Below, one piece after another: positions 1 to 6,501 of a stretch of DNA of 9,913 nt (position 1 is the first letter of the stretch; the number at the start of each line of letters is the position of its first letter). The notes under the pieces were generated by a model. That model searched no databases and was not told the origin of the DNA. It saw only the letters and a list, made by a program, of their open reading frames with translations. A program made the translations under genes and the position numbers. Source of the DNA: Bacteroidota bacterium (lineage in GTDB: Bacteria > Bacteroidota > Bacteroidia > Chitinophagales > Saprospiraceae); the NCBI GenBank assembly GCA_018969455.1, contig JAGWYI010000108.1:1-9913 (forward strand), given 5' to 3'.

Positions 1-1011
1 AAAAACACCAATGGCGTTGCCGTAAATGTGATTAAAAACGCCGCCGCCTCCAAAGCCGGGTTGGAAAACGGGGATCAAATTTTAAAACTCAACCAGCGCT
101 CCATCTCCACTTGGGATGATTTGTCTGAATTCATGGAGGGTACCAAAGCCGGCGATCAAATCGAAATTACTTATGTCAGAAATGGACAGGTGAATACCCT
201 GCGTACCATAATTGGAGAAGAAAAATCATGGGATTGGGATAACTGGAATACCGACAACTGGAATTGGGAAGGCTTTAATGTTGACGTAAAAGAAAAAGAT
301 GCCTGCCTGGGTGTATACACCAAAGATTTTAAAACCGGAGAAAACGATGTCGAGGGCGGCGCGCTGATACAGGGATTTACAGATTCATCTGCAGCAGAAG
401 TCGCCAAATTGCAAAAAGGAGATATTATTACCGCAATAAATGCCAAAAACGTTCAAAACCAGGATGATTTGTGGAACGAAATTGCTCAATACAAAGAAGG
501 TGATAAGGTAAAAATTGATTTTCTTCGAAATGGCCAAAAAATGCAGGCCGAAGCGGTTTTGAAACCCTGTAAAGATAATTCGAATAAAATTGTTCTCGAT
601 AATACCGACGAGGCGGGCAACAGTCAGCGCCGTCAATTTATGATCTGGAATTGGGGCCCAAATGAACAAACACGCATGCGCGAAATGCATGTCATTACCA
701 TCCATAAGGGAGAAGGCGATGGCCAAAAGGTAAATCCGGTACCAAATGACCGGGTGTTGAAACTGGACAATTTCAAGGCCTATCCGAATCCGACCAGCGC
801 ACAAGTGACTGTTGCATTCAGGGCCCCTTCAGCGCCTACCATTGTTTCGCTTATCGATGCTGCAGGCCGACAATTGTTCCGGGAAGAACTGAATGCGTTC
901 AATGGGGAGTATATTCAACAATTCGACCTTACTGAACATGCCAAAGGAACCGTAATTATCCAGGTCGTTCAAGGCGATAAAGTATATTCAGATCAGATTA
1001 TTGTTAACTGA
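1..1011 (+). CDS. Secreted double-PDZ protein with T9SS C-terminal sorting domain (5' end outside window)
   Basis: The frame is open from base 1 to TGA at 1009-1011, so the true start lies upstream; the GTG at 28 falls inside the first PDZ domain and is not a credible start. In window numbering, PDZ 1 is about residues 5-66 (VIKNAAASKAGLENGDQI, the usual carboxylate-loop and 'A..AGL..GD.I' pattern). PDZ 2 is about 101-190 (GFTDSSAAEVAKLQKGDII). Between them is a linker with five Trp in 14 residues. The last ~84 residues, starting near LKLDNFKAYPNPTSAQ (YPNP at about 261), form a T9SS type A sorting domain ending in DQIIVN. Known for the family: such domains direct export through the T9SS and are usually cleaved, with the protein released or anchored at the surface. 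The PDZ domains suggest peptide or protein binding; a protease domain could sit upstream but is not visible. A strong terminator follows. Product class is secure, exact role unknown. Confidence 0.85.
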   Translation, partial: KNTNGVAVNVIKNAAASKAGLENGDQILKLNQRSISTWDDLSEFMEGTKAGDQIEITYVRNGQVNTLRTIIGEEKSWDWDNWNTDNWNWEGFNVDVKEKDACLGVYTKDFKTGENDVEGGALIQGFTDSSAAEVAKLQKGDIITAINAKNVQNQDDLWNEIAQYKEGDKVKIDFLRNGQKMQAEAVLKPCKDNSNKIVLDNTDEAGNSQRRQFMIWNWGPNEQTRMREMHVITIHKGEGDGQKVNPVPNDRVLKLDNFKAYPNPTSAQVTVAFRAPSAPTIVSLIDAAGRQLFREELNAFNGEYIQQFDLTEHAKGTVIIQVVQGDKVYSDQIIVN

Positions 1012-1083
1012 TTCCTTTGCCAGATTACACAGCAAATATCGAAACGGCATCATAGCCACCTCGCTACAGCATACAAACACATC

Positions 1084-1123
1084 AGCCCCGGCTCCTTCTT
1101 TTGAGGAACCGGGGCTTTTTCTT
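1084..1123 (+). terminator. Rho-independent terminator after the PDZ/T9SS-cargo gene
   Basis: An 8-bp GC-rich stem AGCCCCGG (1084-1091) pairs with CCGGGGCT (1109-1116). After one mismatch, TCCT (1093-1096) pairs with AGGA (1104-1107) around a 7-nt loop. The stem runs straight into TTTTTCTT. It lies 73 bp after the stop codon and separates the first gene from the next one. Confidence 0.88.
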
Positions 1124-1257
1124 GCTCCAAGAACCTGTTGGAACAAATCCTTGGCCCGAAATTTGGTTTATTCGCTCTATCATCATAATCGCTTCGCATG
1201 CTTTCACCGAATTGAAGGATGGATCAGAACCCAACTATCCGAAAAGATGCTTTTTTT

Positions 1258-2322
1258 ATGTCAACCTACCGTTTGACACTGTACAAACAAGTAAACAACG
1301 AATGGCACTATTGCCAGATGACTGCGAGTAACGCAGGAAAAATGATTACCGCATTGGGAAAATGCGGCGCCGCTCCAAGCCAGCTGACAGAAGTGCTTTT
1401 GCCTCCTCAAACAGATCCAAGTACGGCAATTCAGGAAGCAGGCGCCCAATGGCGCAAACAAGGTTTTGATTATCCCCGACGGAAAGACATGCAGGTCATG
1501 AGCCTACATTTCCGAGTGGCTAATGTGAGCGGATGGCCTGCAGGCGCACCCTGGTTTGAAGACTGGAAAACGTTTTATCAAGAGCCTGTTGATCAATTAC
1601 TTACAAATACTGCAAACGGCTTTGCCAATGGCAGCCACCGATTGCGCGGTCATTACCTGCTTTATTATTATGTACTCGACTCTGAGGCTGCGCGAAGCAG
1701 TGTAGAAAGTGTGGTGGCCGCCGCTCCCGTTCGGTTTCCGCTTGATATCCACATTAGTGACCGCGAAATGCACCCAAAAATTGAAATCGATTCAGGTGTT
1801 CCCACGCCACTCGCCGATTTGTATACAGGCTTTGAGGAAATGGCCCTTGCTATTTCTGAAGCCTCTCAAAATGTTGTTTTTCAATCGGTTACATTGACTC
1901 CTCAGGTGGTTCACGAATCGTCTCGCACCCGTGTGCGCGGACTTGACGCACAGGTACTGCGCCTGGCGCTGCGCGAACGCTGGGGATTTACCTGCAACTA
2001 TTGGCCTCCACTCGGAGGAACACCCAAATCGGAGGTCGTATACATGACCGAATTCGATGCTCAACTCGAAATGCCCCTCCTGGAAATCTTGAAAAACCGG
2101 ATTCAAAATCCCGTTTATTTACTGGATTGCGAAGAAGGTATTTTCAAAATTGATCCGGCAAACTTGTATAGAGGTGCTTATGAAGGGGTTGTTTTTGACG
2201 ACGGACTTGAATGGATCATCTATTTTTCGCACCACAATACCATCTCATTTGGCGGTAATTGGCTTATAAAAGCCTTACGCGAGCACTACTTCGACCAACC
2301 AGACAGGCTCAAAACCTGGTAG
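1258..2322 (+). CDS. Hypothetical protein with degenerate WGR-like N-terminus
   Basis: I do not recognise this protein as a named family. It has no signal peptide or membrane segment, so it is probably cytoplasmic. From the ATG at 1258 it is 354 residues. The ATG at 1219 adds 13 residues of poor character (MDQNPTIRKDAFF), whereas MSTYRLTLYKQ reads like a natural beta-strand start; neither start has a Shine-Dalgarno site. Residues ~3-75 follow the layout of a WGR domain: an early Trp (W16), then LGKCGA (33-38) where WGR domains have WGRxGx, then an amphipathic helix AIQEAGAQWRKQGFDY (57-72) matching the usual '..A...F.....K.GY' end. The signature Trp and Arg are lost, so this is a tentative resemblance. 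The C-terminus has an aromatic stretch, W319 to W335, containing YFSHHNTISFGG. It follows a strong terminator and so is probably transcribed on its own. Its last codons lie inside a 31-bp direct repeat flanking a small mobile-like element. Confidence 0.75.
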   Translation: MSTYRLTLYKQVNNEWHYCQMTASNAGKMITALGKCGAAPSQLTEVLLPPQTDPSTAIQEAGAQWRKQGFDYPRRKDMQVMSLHFRVANVSGWPAGAPWFEDWKTFYQEPVDQLLTNTANGFANGSHRLRGHYLLYYYVLDSEAARSSVESVVAAAPVRFPLDIHISDREMHPKIEIDSGVPTPLADLYTGFEEMALAISEASQNVVFQSVTLTPQVVHESSRTRVRGLDAQVLRLALRERWGFTCNYWPPLGGTPKSEVVYMTEFDAQLEMPLLEILKNRIQNPVYLLDCEEGIFKIDPANLYRGAYEGVVFDDGLEWIIYFSHHNTISFGGNWLIKALREHYFDQPDRLKTW

Positions 2323-2335
2323 TTTGTGTTTTTTT
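2305..2335 (+). repeat. 31-bp direct repeat, left copy (candidate target-site duplication)
   Basis: This copy is identical over 31 bases to 2440-2470. It begins AGGCTCAAAACCTGGTAG, which encodes the last residues RLKTW and the TAG stop of the preceding gene, and ends in a T run. It abuts the left inverted repeat of the 104-bp element with no gap. Because both copies carry the same codons and stop, the gene's reading frame is undamaged by the insertion. Confidence 0.85.
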
Positions 2336-2439
2336 CCTGTTTTCGACACTTTTTTTTATCAAAAGTTACAACTATTTAAATTTCAATTATTTGCGTAAAA
2401 ACATTTGATTTTTTTGGGTGTCCCAGTGTCGAAAACAGG
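2336..2439. mobile_element. MITE-like 104-bp element with perfect 15-bp terminal inverted repeats
   Basis: The ends are CCTGTTTTCGACACT (2336-2350) and its exact reverse complement AGTGTCGAAAACAGG (2425-2439). The 74-bp interior is AT-rich, with T tracts, an ATTTAAAT core and a small GGGTGTCCC hairpin, and has no coding potential. The element is bounded on both sides, with no spare base, by identical 31-bp direct repeats (2305-2335 and 2440-2470). Terminal inverted repeats inside a flanking duplication are the mark of a transposition product, and the lack of a transposase makes it non-autonomous. A duplication of 31 bp is far longer than the 2-14 bp usual for most IS families; long, variable duplications are known for the IS1634-type elements. 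Assignment to that family is inference only. As RNA the ends could form a 15-bp stem. Confidence 0.72.
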
Positions 2440-2470
2440 AGGCTCAAAACCTGGTAGTTTGTGTTTTTTT
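2440..2470 (+). repeat. 31-bp direct repeat, right copy (candidate target-site duplication)
   Basis: This is the exact second copy of 2305-2335, starting at the base after the right inverted repeat. Removing 2336-2470 would rebuild an empty site in which the preceding gene ends in TAG followed by a T-rich run and then AGGGAACAGG. Confidence 0.85.
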
Positions 2471-2487
2471 TAGGGAACAGGCATCCC

Positions 2488-2514
2488 TTTGTAAACTTTC
2501 GTCGTCAATATTTG
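2488..2514 (+). promoter_or_regulatory. Possible Bacteroidota-type promoter for the YwqK-repeat lipoprotein
   Basis: TTTG (2488-2491) lies 15 bp upstream of AATATTTG (2507-2514), which matches seven of eight positions of the -7 consensus TAnnTTTG. The spacing is slightly short of the usual 17-23 bp. Transcription from here would start close to 2520, which favours the ATG at 2543 over the one at 2522. This is a motif match only. Confidence 0.3.
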
Positions 2515-2542
2515 CGTTTGCATGCTCAAAAAACATCGAGTT

Positions 2543-3160
2543 ATGGCAAAACCGCAAGTGTATTTTCATTTCCTGTCTATCACACTCCTGGCTTTTATGT
2601 GGGCCTGTACGCCCGATCATGAAACAGCATGGAGCACCGATGATGCCGGCCGCAAAATTCAATATGTTCGACGCAAAAAAGATTTTGCGAAAGATGGACC
2701 ATATCAAAAATTTTACCCGAATGGCGTACTGCTGGAATCGGCCAACTATGTAAATGATCATTTGCATGGTGAGCGCAAATATTTCCATCCCAACGGCATG
2801 CTGGAAAGCGAAGAACATTTTAACAATGGGGTGTATGAGGGCGCCTACAAGAAATATTTCGAAAATGGGACGCTCGCGTTGGAGCAGAACTACATAAAGG
2901 GGGCGTTGGAGGGCCAAAGCGTGGCTTATTACCCCAATGGCGTTGTAAAAGAACGCGTAACCCTTAAAGAAAATGAAGAAAATGGGCCTTTTTCAGAGTA
3001 TTATGAAACCGGGATTTTAAAAACGGAAGGTTTTTACGTGCCTGGTGAAGACCAACCATTGGAAGAAGGCGCCTTGAAATCGTATAATGAACAGGGCGAA
3101 CTCATCCGTATTGCGGAATGCAAGGAAGGCCGATGCATAACACAATGGAAAAAAGAATAA
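2543..3160 (+). CDS. YwqK-like repeat lipoprotein (MORN-type repeats)
   Basis: A 205-residue protein from ATG 2543. The upstream ATG at 2522 would add seven residues but sits almost at the putative transcription start. The N-terminus MAKPQVYFHFLSITLLAFMWAC looks like a lipoprotein signal with the modified Cys at 22; the lipobox (MWAC) is imperfect. The rest is a run of YwqK/MORN-2-type repeats of the form G.....Y..NG.L..E..Y..G. The leading glycines fall at residues 52, 76, 100, 124 and 148, an exact 24-residue period. A sixth repeat starts at 176 after a 4-residue insertion. Proteins of this type are often named 'toxin-antitoxin system YwqK family antitoxin', but nothing here supports an antitoxin role: there is no toxin partner, and it appears to be an envelope lipoprotein. 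It ends 43 bp before porQ on the same strand, so cotranscription is plausible. Its specific function is unknown. Confidence 0.85.
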   Translation: MAKPQVYFHFLSITLLAFMWACTPDHETAWSTDDAGRKIQYVRRKKDFAKDGPYQKFYPNGVLLESANYVNDHLHGERKYFHPNGMLESEEHFNNGVYEGAYKKYFENGTLALEQNYIKGALEGQSVAYYPNGVVKERVTLKENEENGPFSEYYETGILKTEGFYVPGEDQPLEEGALKSYNEQGELIRIAECKEGRCITQWKKE

Positions 3161-3203
3161 CCTGGTTGCGCGCCCGGCGTTTGCAACCGCCAACAAACAA
3201 AAC

Positions 3204-4292
3204 ATGATGACTTATTTGTACCCGTCGGGCCGGTTTTACACCTATATTATATTGTGCCTGGTCACGGCCCTTTTACTATTCCAATTCCAGCTGTCGGCTC
3301 AGGTAACCGGCGGACAAAGCACTTTTCAGTTTATGTCTTTATCTCCCTCCGCAAGGGCTACCGGTTTGGGAGGATTGGCCATTACCATTAAAGACGACGA
3401 CCTTGCGCTGGCAGCCCTGAACCCGGGTGCGCTTAACAAAAACATGCACGGCCGTTTGACATTTCAGCATAACTTTTTTTTAAGCGACATCCAACACGGA
3501 TATGCGGCCTATGGATGGGCGATTCCCAAATCCGAATTTTCCATGCAGGCTGGTATTCAATATATGAATTACGGCGACATCCAGCAAGCCGATGCTTTTG
3601 GCAATGTGAGCGGCAAGGTTAAGGCTTCCGAAACGGCCTTCAATGTGGGGCTTTCCAGGGCCTTGGGGCCGCGACTCTCCATCGGATTAAATGCAAAGTT
3701 GGGCGTTTCTACCCTCGATGTGTATAAAGCATCGGCCTTACTGGCCGATGCGGGTATCTTATTTGCCGATTCGGCTAGCCGGTTTTCAGCAGCTCTGGTG
3801 CTACGCAATGCCGGCGCTGAACTGAATGCCTACGCCAACCAAAGGGAAGATTTGCCCCTTGATCTTCAATTGGGCATCAGCAAACGCCTGAAGTATTTGC
3901 CCTTCAGAATCGCCATCATTGCGCATCACCTCCAAAGATGGAACATTCGGTACAACGACCCCAATGCACCCAAAGAAGACGTGCTGCTTTTTGGCAGCGA
4001 CAACGCTCAAACAGGAGCCGGTGACAATGTTATTGACAATTTTTTCCGGCATTTAATTTTCAATGGAGAGTTTTTGTTTGGTCGGAATGAAGGCTTTCGC
4101 TTGCGTTTCGGGTATAACCATCTGCGCAAGCAGGAACTTTCTGTCCAAAATTACCGCAGCCTGGCAGGATTTTCGGCCGGCCTTGGGCTGCGGATTAGTC
4201 GTTTTCGGATCGATTTTGGATATGCTGCCTATCATTTGGCTGGAGGTGTGGTGCACATGGGCATCAGCACCAACTTGCGCGATTTCTTTTAG
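3204..4292 (+). CDS. porQ: Type IX secretion system protein PorQ
   Basis: A 362-residue outer-membrane beta-barrel-type protein. Residues 1-32 are a signal peptide (hydrophobic YIILCLVTALLLFQF, probable cleavage LSA|QVTGG). The mature start QVTGGQSTFQFMSLSPSARATGLGG is the characteristic PorQ/PorV-like opening. Alternating aromatic/hydrophobic strands follow to the C-terminus, which ends in an aromatic residue (LRDFF) as outer-membrane barrels often do. Known for the family: PorQ works with PorU, PorV and PorZ in the T9SS attachment complex on the outer membrane, where the C-terminal sorting domain is removed and cargo is linked to a surface glycolipid. A cargo-type protein with such a domain lies at 1-1011. 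The gene may be in an operon with the lipoprotein upstream. The start could be either of two adjacent ATGs (3204 or 3207); an A-rich leader precedes them. It converges with the minus-strand gene ending at 4327, and I see no clear terminator in the 34-bp gap. Confidence 0.9.
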   Translation: MMTYLYPSGRFYTYIILCLVTALLLFQFQLSAQVTGGQSTFQFMSLSPSARATGLGGLAITIKDDDLALAALNPGALNKNMHGRLTFQHNFFLSDIQHGYAAYGWAIPKSEFSMQAGIQYMNYGDIQQADAFGNVSGKVKASETAFNVGLSRALGPRLSIGLNAKLGVSTLDVYKASALLADAGILFADSASRFSAALVLRNAGAELNAYANQREDLPLDLQLGISKRLKYLPFRIAIIAHHLQRWNIRYNDPNAPKEDVLLFGSDNAQTGAGDNVIDNFFRHLIFNGEFLFGRNEGFRLRFGYNHLRKQELSVQNYRSLAGFSAGLGLRISRFRIDFGYAAYHLAGGVVHMGISTNLRDFF

Positions 4293-4326
4293 GATCGGCG
4301 TTTGCTGAGCCAAATGAAAAGGGCAA

Positions 4327-4929
4327 TTAGAATTGATAACATCCGTAGTGTTGTTTTTTATGGCGTTTTTGTCCCCGGGCTGCCGTTCGTTTAGCGGCTT
4401 TATTGCTTCTTGCCGATTTTGCGACATGCACGGTTTTGTTGCTTTTGGCAGTGGTATTTGCAAGCACCTTTTTATTTTCTCCTCGATCATTTTCAACCAT
4501 AGCGGGGACAATGCGGGGCGCCGTTTCCAATTGGGTTTTGCGGCTGTTGATGGGAGGCAGCGCGGGGCCTGTAAGCAAAGAACCCACGTTGTCAGTTGAC
4601 GCCAAGGGTTCATTCCGGATAGCGGGGGCAGCATTTGCCAAGGGCAGAACAGGCGCCGCTTTTTTTACGGCAACCCTGGCCACAGGCTTGGCAACGGGGG
4701 GGGCAGTTGTAATGCGAACCACATCTCCAACCCCCAGGTTGCTGTTGTTGAGTTGGTTCAAAATGGCGGCATCGCTCACCGTGCTATCTCGATAAACAAT
4801 GGTCGTATTGGCAAATTTCCGATCGGTATTGGAACCTTTGATCAGATTTTGGGCCGGCAGTAAATTGTGGGCGGCCAGAACGATTGCCAGGCCGAGCCCG
4901 TTTTTGAGCTTAATCATGTGATGTGTCAT
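4327..4929 (-). CDS. Hypothetical exported protein, Pro/Ala-rich with basic C-terminus
   Basis: 200 residues, not recognised. A signal peptide is visible (MIKLKNGLGLAIVLAAHNLLPAQ; cleavage near A26|Q27), so the product is periplasmic or surface. M5 (ATG read from 4917) is an equally good start. A short segment, DSTVSDAAILNQLNNSNLGVGDVVRI, at about 48-73, loosely resembles the second half of a LysM repeat (N..L.VGD...I); this is too weak for a domain call. It is followed by a low-complexity linker rich in Pro, Ala, Val and Lys, then a strongly basic tail (KSARSNKAAKRTAARGQKRH) ending CYQF. The coding strand has a run of eight C at 4703-4696, a possible slippage site. It lies 71 bp downstream of the OmpA-family gene on the same strand with a hairpin between them, so it may share partial transcription and act in the same envelope compartment. 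Confidence 0.68.
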   Translation of the reverse strand: MTHHMIKLKNGLGLAIVLAAHNLLPAQNLIKGSNTDRKFANTTIVYRDSTVSDAAILNQLNNSNLGVGDVVRITTAPPVAKPVARVAVKKAAPVLPLANAAPAIRNEPLASTDNVGSLLTGPALPPINSRKTQLETAPRIVPAMVENDRGENKKVLANTTAKSNKTVHVAKSARSNKAAKRTAARGQKRHKKQHYGCYQF

Positions 4930-4969
4930 GGATTAATCAGGTGAAAAAATGGTATTAAAGCGATTAAAC

Positions 4970-4993
4970 AGCCCTTTTTAGGAACCCAGGGCT
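4970..4993 (-). terminator. Hairpin / weak intrinsic terminator after the OmpA-family gene
   Basis: Read on the minus strand, AGCCCT (4993-4988) pairs with AGGGCT (4975-4970) around a 12-nt loop and is followed by GTTTAATC. It starts eight bases after the stop codon of the OmpA-family gene. The stem is GC-rich, but the T tract is poor, so partial termination or 3'-end protection is as likely as a full stop. Confidence 0.42.
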
Positions 4994-5000
4994 TGAAATT

Positions 5001-6182
5001 TTATTTGGATCGCAAGGAAAACGTACGTTGTTTCTCCTGTTGCAGAATTTTTCGATACAGGTCCTTATCCTCAATGATTTCTTTCAAGCTCCTTTGCCAA
5101 AGCGGGTCCTGTACAATTCCGATGATTTTAATTTCGGTGCGTCGGTTCAATTGGTGTTCACTTTCGGAACAATTGGCATTGTTGTCGCAGCGGTTAACCA
5201 GTTGCGTTTCGCCGTAACCTTTCCAGGTGATGTTTTCGGCATTGATGCCCTGGGTATTTACCAGGTACTCCACACAGGATTTCGCGCGTTTTTCTGAAAG
5301 GTTGAGGTTGTATGCATCGGCGCCTCGGGCATCGGTGTGCGATCCCAATTCTACCTTGATGCCAGCATTGTCTTTCAGGAAAACAGACAGTTTATCGAGC
5401 GTAAGCATGGCCTCTGGGCGCAAGTCCCATTTATCGAAATCGTAGTAAATGTTGTTGAGCTGGAATCGTTTACCAAGCTGAATGGAGTCAAGATCGATGG
5501 TTCCCAGGAAATAACCCACTTCATTGCAACGGGTCATAAGCGGCACCAGATCGGGCTCTTTAACACCCATTCCGTCTACGCAAAGGATACAACCATTGAT
5601 GTTGACATACACTTCGATGCGGCGGTTGAGGTAGCCAGGTTTTCGCACCAGCACGGTATAGTGGTTTCCTTCAGCAAAGGAGAAGTTGAAAGTCGCCTTA
5701 GGCAACCGATCAATGGCCAATTCTTGCTGATGGGTGGTATTATTGTAAATTTCCACTTTACAATCGCGCAGGGTATTGATGGGATTGTGGTCGAATGCTT
5801 TGTCGAAAATGGTAATGTCAAATACATAGCCCGGTTTGCGCTCCAGTCCAAGTTGGAGTGGGGTTTGAACGTCAAAGGCCTCCAAAACCAATTCCTTGTT
5901 GAAATAGGTAGGTCGTTCTGCCAGAATTTTGTACCGTGTTCTGTGGGGAGCTGCCATTGAGAAAGCGCCATTGCGGTCAGACAGGGTGTGCGCAATCGGC
6001 GTTTTAAGCAGGTCGTCGTACAGGGTAACGGCAGCGCCCTCGAGCGGAGCGCCGGAAGTTGGGTCAAATACGAAGCCGTTTAAAGGAAGCGTGGCATTGG
6101 TCATGGCAGAGGAGCCTGGCTGCGCCAAAATAAGTGAAGGGATTAAACATGCAATTGGGGCAAACATTTTCAGGTACCACAT
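5001..6182 (-). CDS. OmpA-family peptidoglycan-binding protein with carboxypeptidase-regulatory-like domain
   Basis: 393 residues. Residues 1-20 form a signal peptide (MFAPIACLIPSLILA|Q). Residues ~32-105 match a carboxypeptidase-regulatory-like beta-sandwich (LNGFVFDPTSGAPLEGAAV, SDRNGAFSM). Residues ~118-200 look like a second beta-rich repeat (ATFNFSFAEGNHYTVLVRKPGY). The OmpA C-terminal domain spans ~245-355: IYYDFDKWDLRPEA, then SHTDARGADAYNLNLSEKRA with D284 and R299, spaced 15 apart as in the OmpA residues that bind diaminopimelate. It continues GYGE and HQLNRRTEI. Two cysteines (332 and 338) in NRCDNNANCSE are common in Bacteroidota versions. A charged, probably helical tail (~356-393) follows the domain. 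Inferred role: an outer-membrane or periplasmic protein anchoring the envelope to peptidoglycan; no T9SS sorting domain is present. It is divergent from rpsL. An internal ATG (M6) is an alternative start, but either gives a signal peptide. Confidence 0.88.
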   Translation of the reverse strand: MWYLKMFAPIACLIPSLILAQPGSSAMTNATLPLNGFVFDPTSGAPLEGAAVTLYDDLLKTPIAHTLSDRNGAFSMAAPHRTRYKILAERPTYFNKELVLEAFDVQTPLQLGLERKPGYVFDITIFDKAFDHNPINTLRDCKVEIYNNTTHQQELAIDRLPKATFNFSFAEGNHYTVLVRKPGYLNRRIEVYVNINGCILCVDGMGVKEPDLVPLMTRCNEVGYFLGTIDLDSIQLGKRFQLNNIYYDFDKWDLRPEAMLTLDKLSVFLKDNAGIKVELGSHTDARGADAYNLNLSEKRAKSCVEYLVNTQGINAENITWKGYGETQLVNRCDNNANCSESEHQLNRRTEIKIIGIVQDPLWQRSLKEIIEDKDLYRKILQQEKQRTFSLRSK

Positions 6183-6282
6183 GGGTAGTGTATTTTATTA
6201 GAGGATTGAAAAAAGATTGAAATCGGATTTTGTAAGTATTAGACGTACGAATCTTATGCCAATACATAAATGCTTCTAAATT

Positions 6283-6297
6283 TTAACAGTTTGTTAA
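6283..6297. promoter_or_regulatory. Palindrome, possible operator
   Basis: TTAACA-GTT-TGTTAA is a perfect 6-3-6 inverted repeat, 101 bp upstream of the OmpA-family start. Such symmetry suits a dimeric DNA-binding regulator, but the sequence is AT-rich and chance is possible. No regulator gene is in the window. Confidence 0.25.
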
Positions 6298-6458
6298 GAT
6301 GTTTATATTTTTCTTAAGGAATTTCCTTTTGTACATTCCGCCGAGACTGATTTTTGAATGTATTTTGGGTGTTTGACAGAGGTGCGGCAGGAGGGAACGC
6401 TTTGGGATGAGAAAATGGGGTGGAAAGTGCTGATTTTGAGATAATTTTTTGATTCAGC

Positions 6459-6490
6459 TTGGATTTTTCGATAAGATACAAGTATCTTTG
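6459..6490 (+). promoter_or_regulatory. rpsL promoter (Bacteroidota -33/-7 type)
   Basis: TATCTTTG (6483-6490) matches TAnnTTTG exactly, with TTG at 6459-6461 and 21 bp between, within the known spacing for the Bacteroidota housekeeping sigma factor. Transcription should start near 6496, giving a leader of about 80 nt before the rpsL ATG. Confidence 0.7.
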
Positions 6491-6501
6491 CGTTCGCTTT
6501 T

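Noticed and set aside
1001..1276. Plus-strand frames crossing 1001-1331
   Set aside because: They read through the intrinsic terminator at 1084-1123 and into the next gene in the wrong frame.
2305..2470. CRISPR-like reading of the two 31-bp repeats
   Set aside because: Only two repeats, with a 104-bp spacer that itself has terminal inverted repeats; an insertion with target duplication fits far better.
2418..2917. Small open frames on both strands across the inserted element and the lipoprotein start
   Set aside because: They begin inside the AT-rich element or its repeat and overlap the YwqK-repeat gene in wrong frames.
2543..3160. Toxin-antitoxin system based on the usual YwqK antitoxin label
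   Set aside because: No toxin gene is next to it; the neighbour is porQ, and the protein appears to be an exported lipoprotein.
4053..4634. Minus-strand open frame of 193 codons overlapping both the small exported gene and porQ
   Set aside because: It runs antisense into porQ and has no domain or signal peptide; the overlapping frame at 4327-4929 has a proper signal peptide.
5337..5960. Plus-strand open frame of 207 codons inside the OmpA-family gene
   Set aside because: The opposite strand encodes clear OmpA and regulatory-like domains; the plus-strand translation shows no signal or motif.
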